DNA of 64,000 bases from Permianibacter fluminis (GTDB lineage: Bacteria > Pseudomonadota > Gammaproteobacteria > Enterobacterales > Permianibacteraceae), in NCBI RefSeq assembly GCF_013179735.1, contig NZ_JABMEG010000001.1, forward strand, positions 2,542,001 to 2,606,000, in the 5' to 3' direction. Every line of letters begins with the position of its first letter. Within the stretch, counting starts at the first letter, position 1. Shown in pieces: positions 63,921 to 64,000 of the stretch. The notes under the pieces were generated by a model that saw nothing but the letters and a program-made list of their open reading frames with translations, was not told the DNA's origin and ran no database searches. Both the position numbers and the translations under genes were made by a program.

Positions 63921-64000
63921 TCAGTCTTCCTTGGCCGCGAGGATGCCGACGGTGCGGCGAGATTTGCTCAGGTAATCACGGGCAACGCGCTGGATGTCGG
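63921..64000 (-). CDS. M16-family peptidase, C-terminal end only
   Basis: The reverse translation ends DIQRVARDYLSKSRRTVGI followed by LAAKED and a stop at 63921-63923. This is the usual C-terminal strand-helix of M16 peptidases. Most of the gene lies beyond the right edge; it overlaps nothing and is transcribed with the next M16 gene. Confidence 0.75.
   Translation of the reverse strand, partial: DIQRVARDYLSKSRRTVGILAAKED

Overview
The window is about 64 kb of moderately GC-rich DNA from a gammaproteobacterial chromosome. The evidence is the gltA / sdhCDAB / sucAB / sucCD TCA-cycle block, the fdxA-mutS-pncC arrangement, 67K-type sppA, fadH, ansA, yeaC-like DUF1315, dispersed REP-like palindromes, an Oar-type TonB receptor and a GlyGly-CTERM (rhombosortase-type) surface protein. 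I cannot name the genus. The gene content (secreted peptidases, TonB receptor, acyl-CoA metabolism) suits an aerobic heterotroph that lives on proteins, peptides and lipids.

Layout. 1-811: start of galE and a low-GC membrane protein gene. 786-12155: the TCA block, with gltA leftward and sdhCDAB, sucA, sucB, sucC and sucD rightward, ending at a strong terminator; no lpd follows sucB. 12271-22877: the most interesting region, a peptide-scavenging island. It holds a LuxR-type regulator, a leftward dgcN/dgcA-like pair (DUF1611 protein plus dipeptide-epimerase-like enolase), and a rightward set of TonB-dependent receptor, exported cyanophycinase-family peptidase, YfcC-family permease and isoaspartyl-dipeptidase-like amidohydrolase. 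The amidohydrolase has lost the first histidine of its HxH metal motif. 22989-33235: accessory single genes (DUF3465, DUF4386, S41 peptidase, MBL hydrolase, two GNATs, VOC protein, lipoprotein, FAD oxidoreductase, DUF2189, DTW/TapT) separated by REP-like and MITE-like repeats. 33311-39343: an S46 dipeptidyl-peptidase with the Ser of DPP11-type enzymes at the specificity position, fdxA, mutS and pncC. 39393-47141: acyl-CoA dehydrogenase, PLP decarboxylase, tRNA-Arg(CCU), an unrecognised 439-residue protein, a periplasmic binding-like protein, DUF1315 and ansA. 47142-54662: DEAD-box helicase with a long leader and a repetitive tail, a tandem array of 237-bp repeats, sppA and fadH. 54710-64000: a PLA2-like protein in an operon with a GlyGly-CTERM delta-60-repeat protein, DUF2797, an operon of CHASE2 adenylate cyclase, SH3 protein and M48 lipoprotein protease, and a pair of M16 proteins of which the complete one lacks the zinc motif.

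How the genes fit together. The island at 12-23 kb reads as an outer-membrane-to-cytoplasm route for iso-peptide material such as cyanophycin, or for peptides containing D-Glu. The receptor and exported S51 peptidase would produce and take up dipeptides, the permease would carry them in, and the amidohydrolase and epimerase/DUF1611 pair would turn them into Asp, Arg and L-Glu, which feed the TCA cycle encoded next door. The individual family calls are firm; the joint substrate is inference. All calls come from reading the sequence, with no database search.
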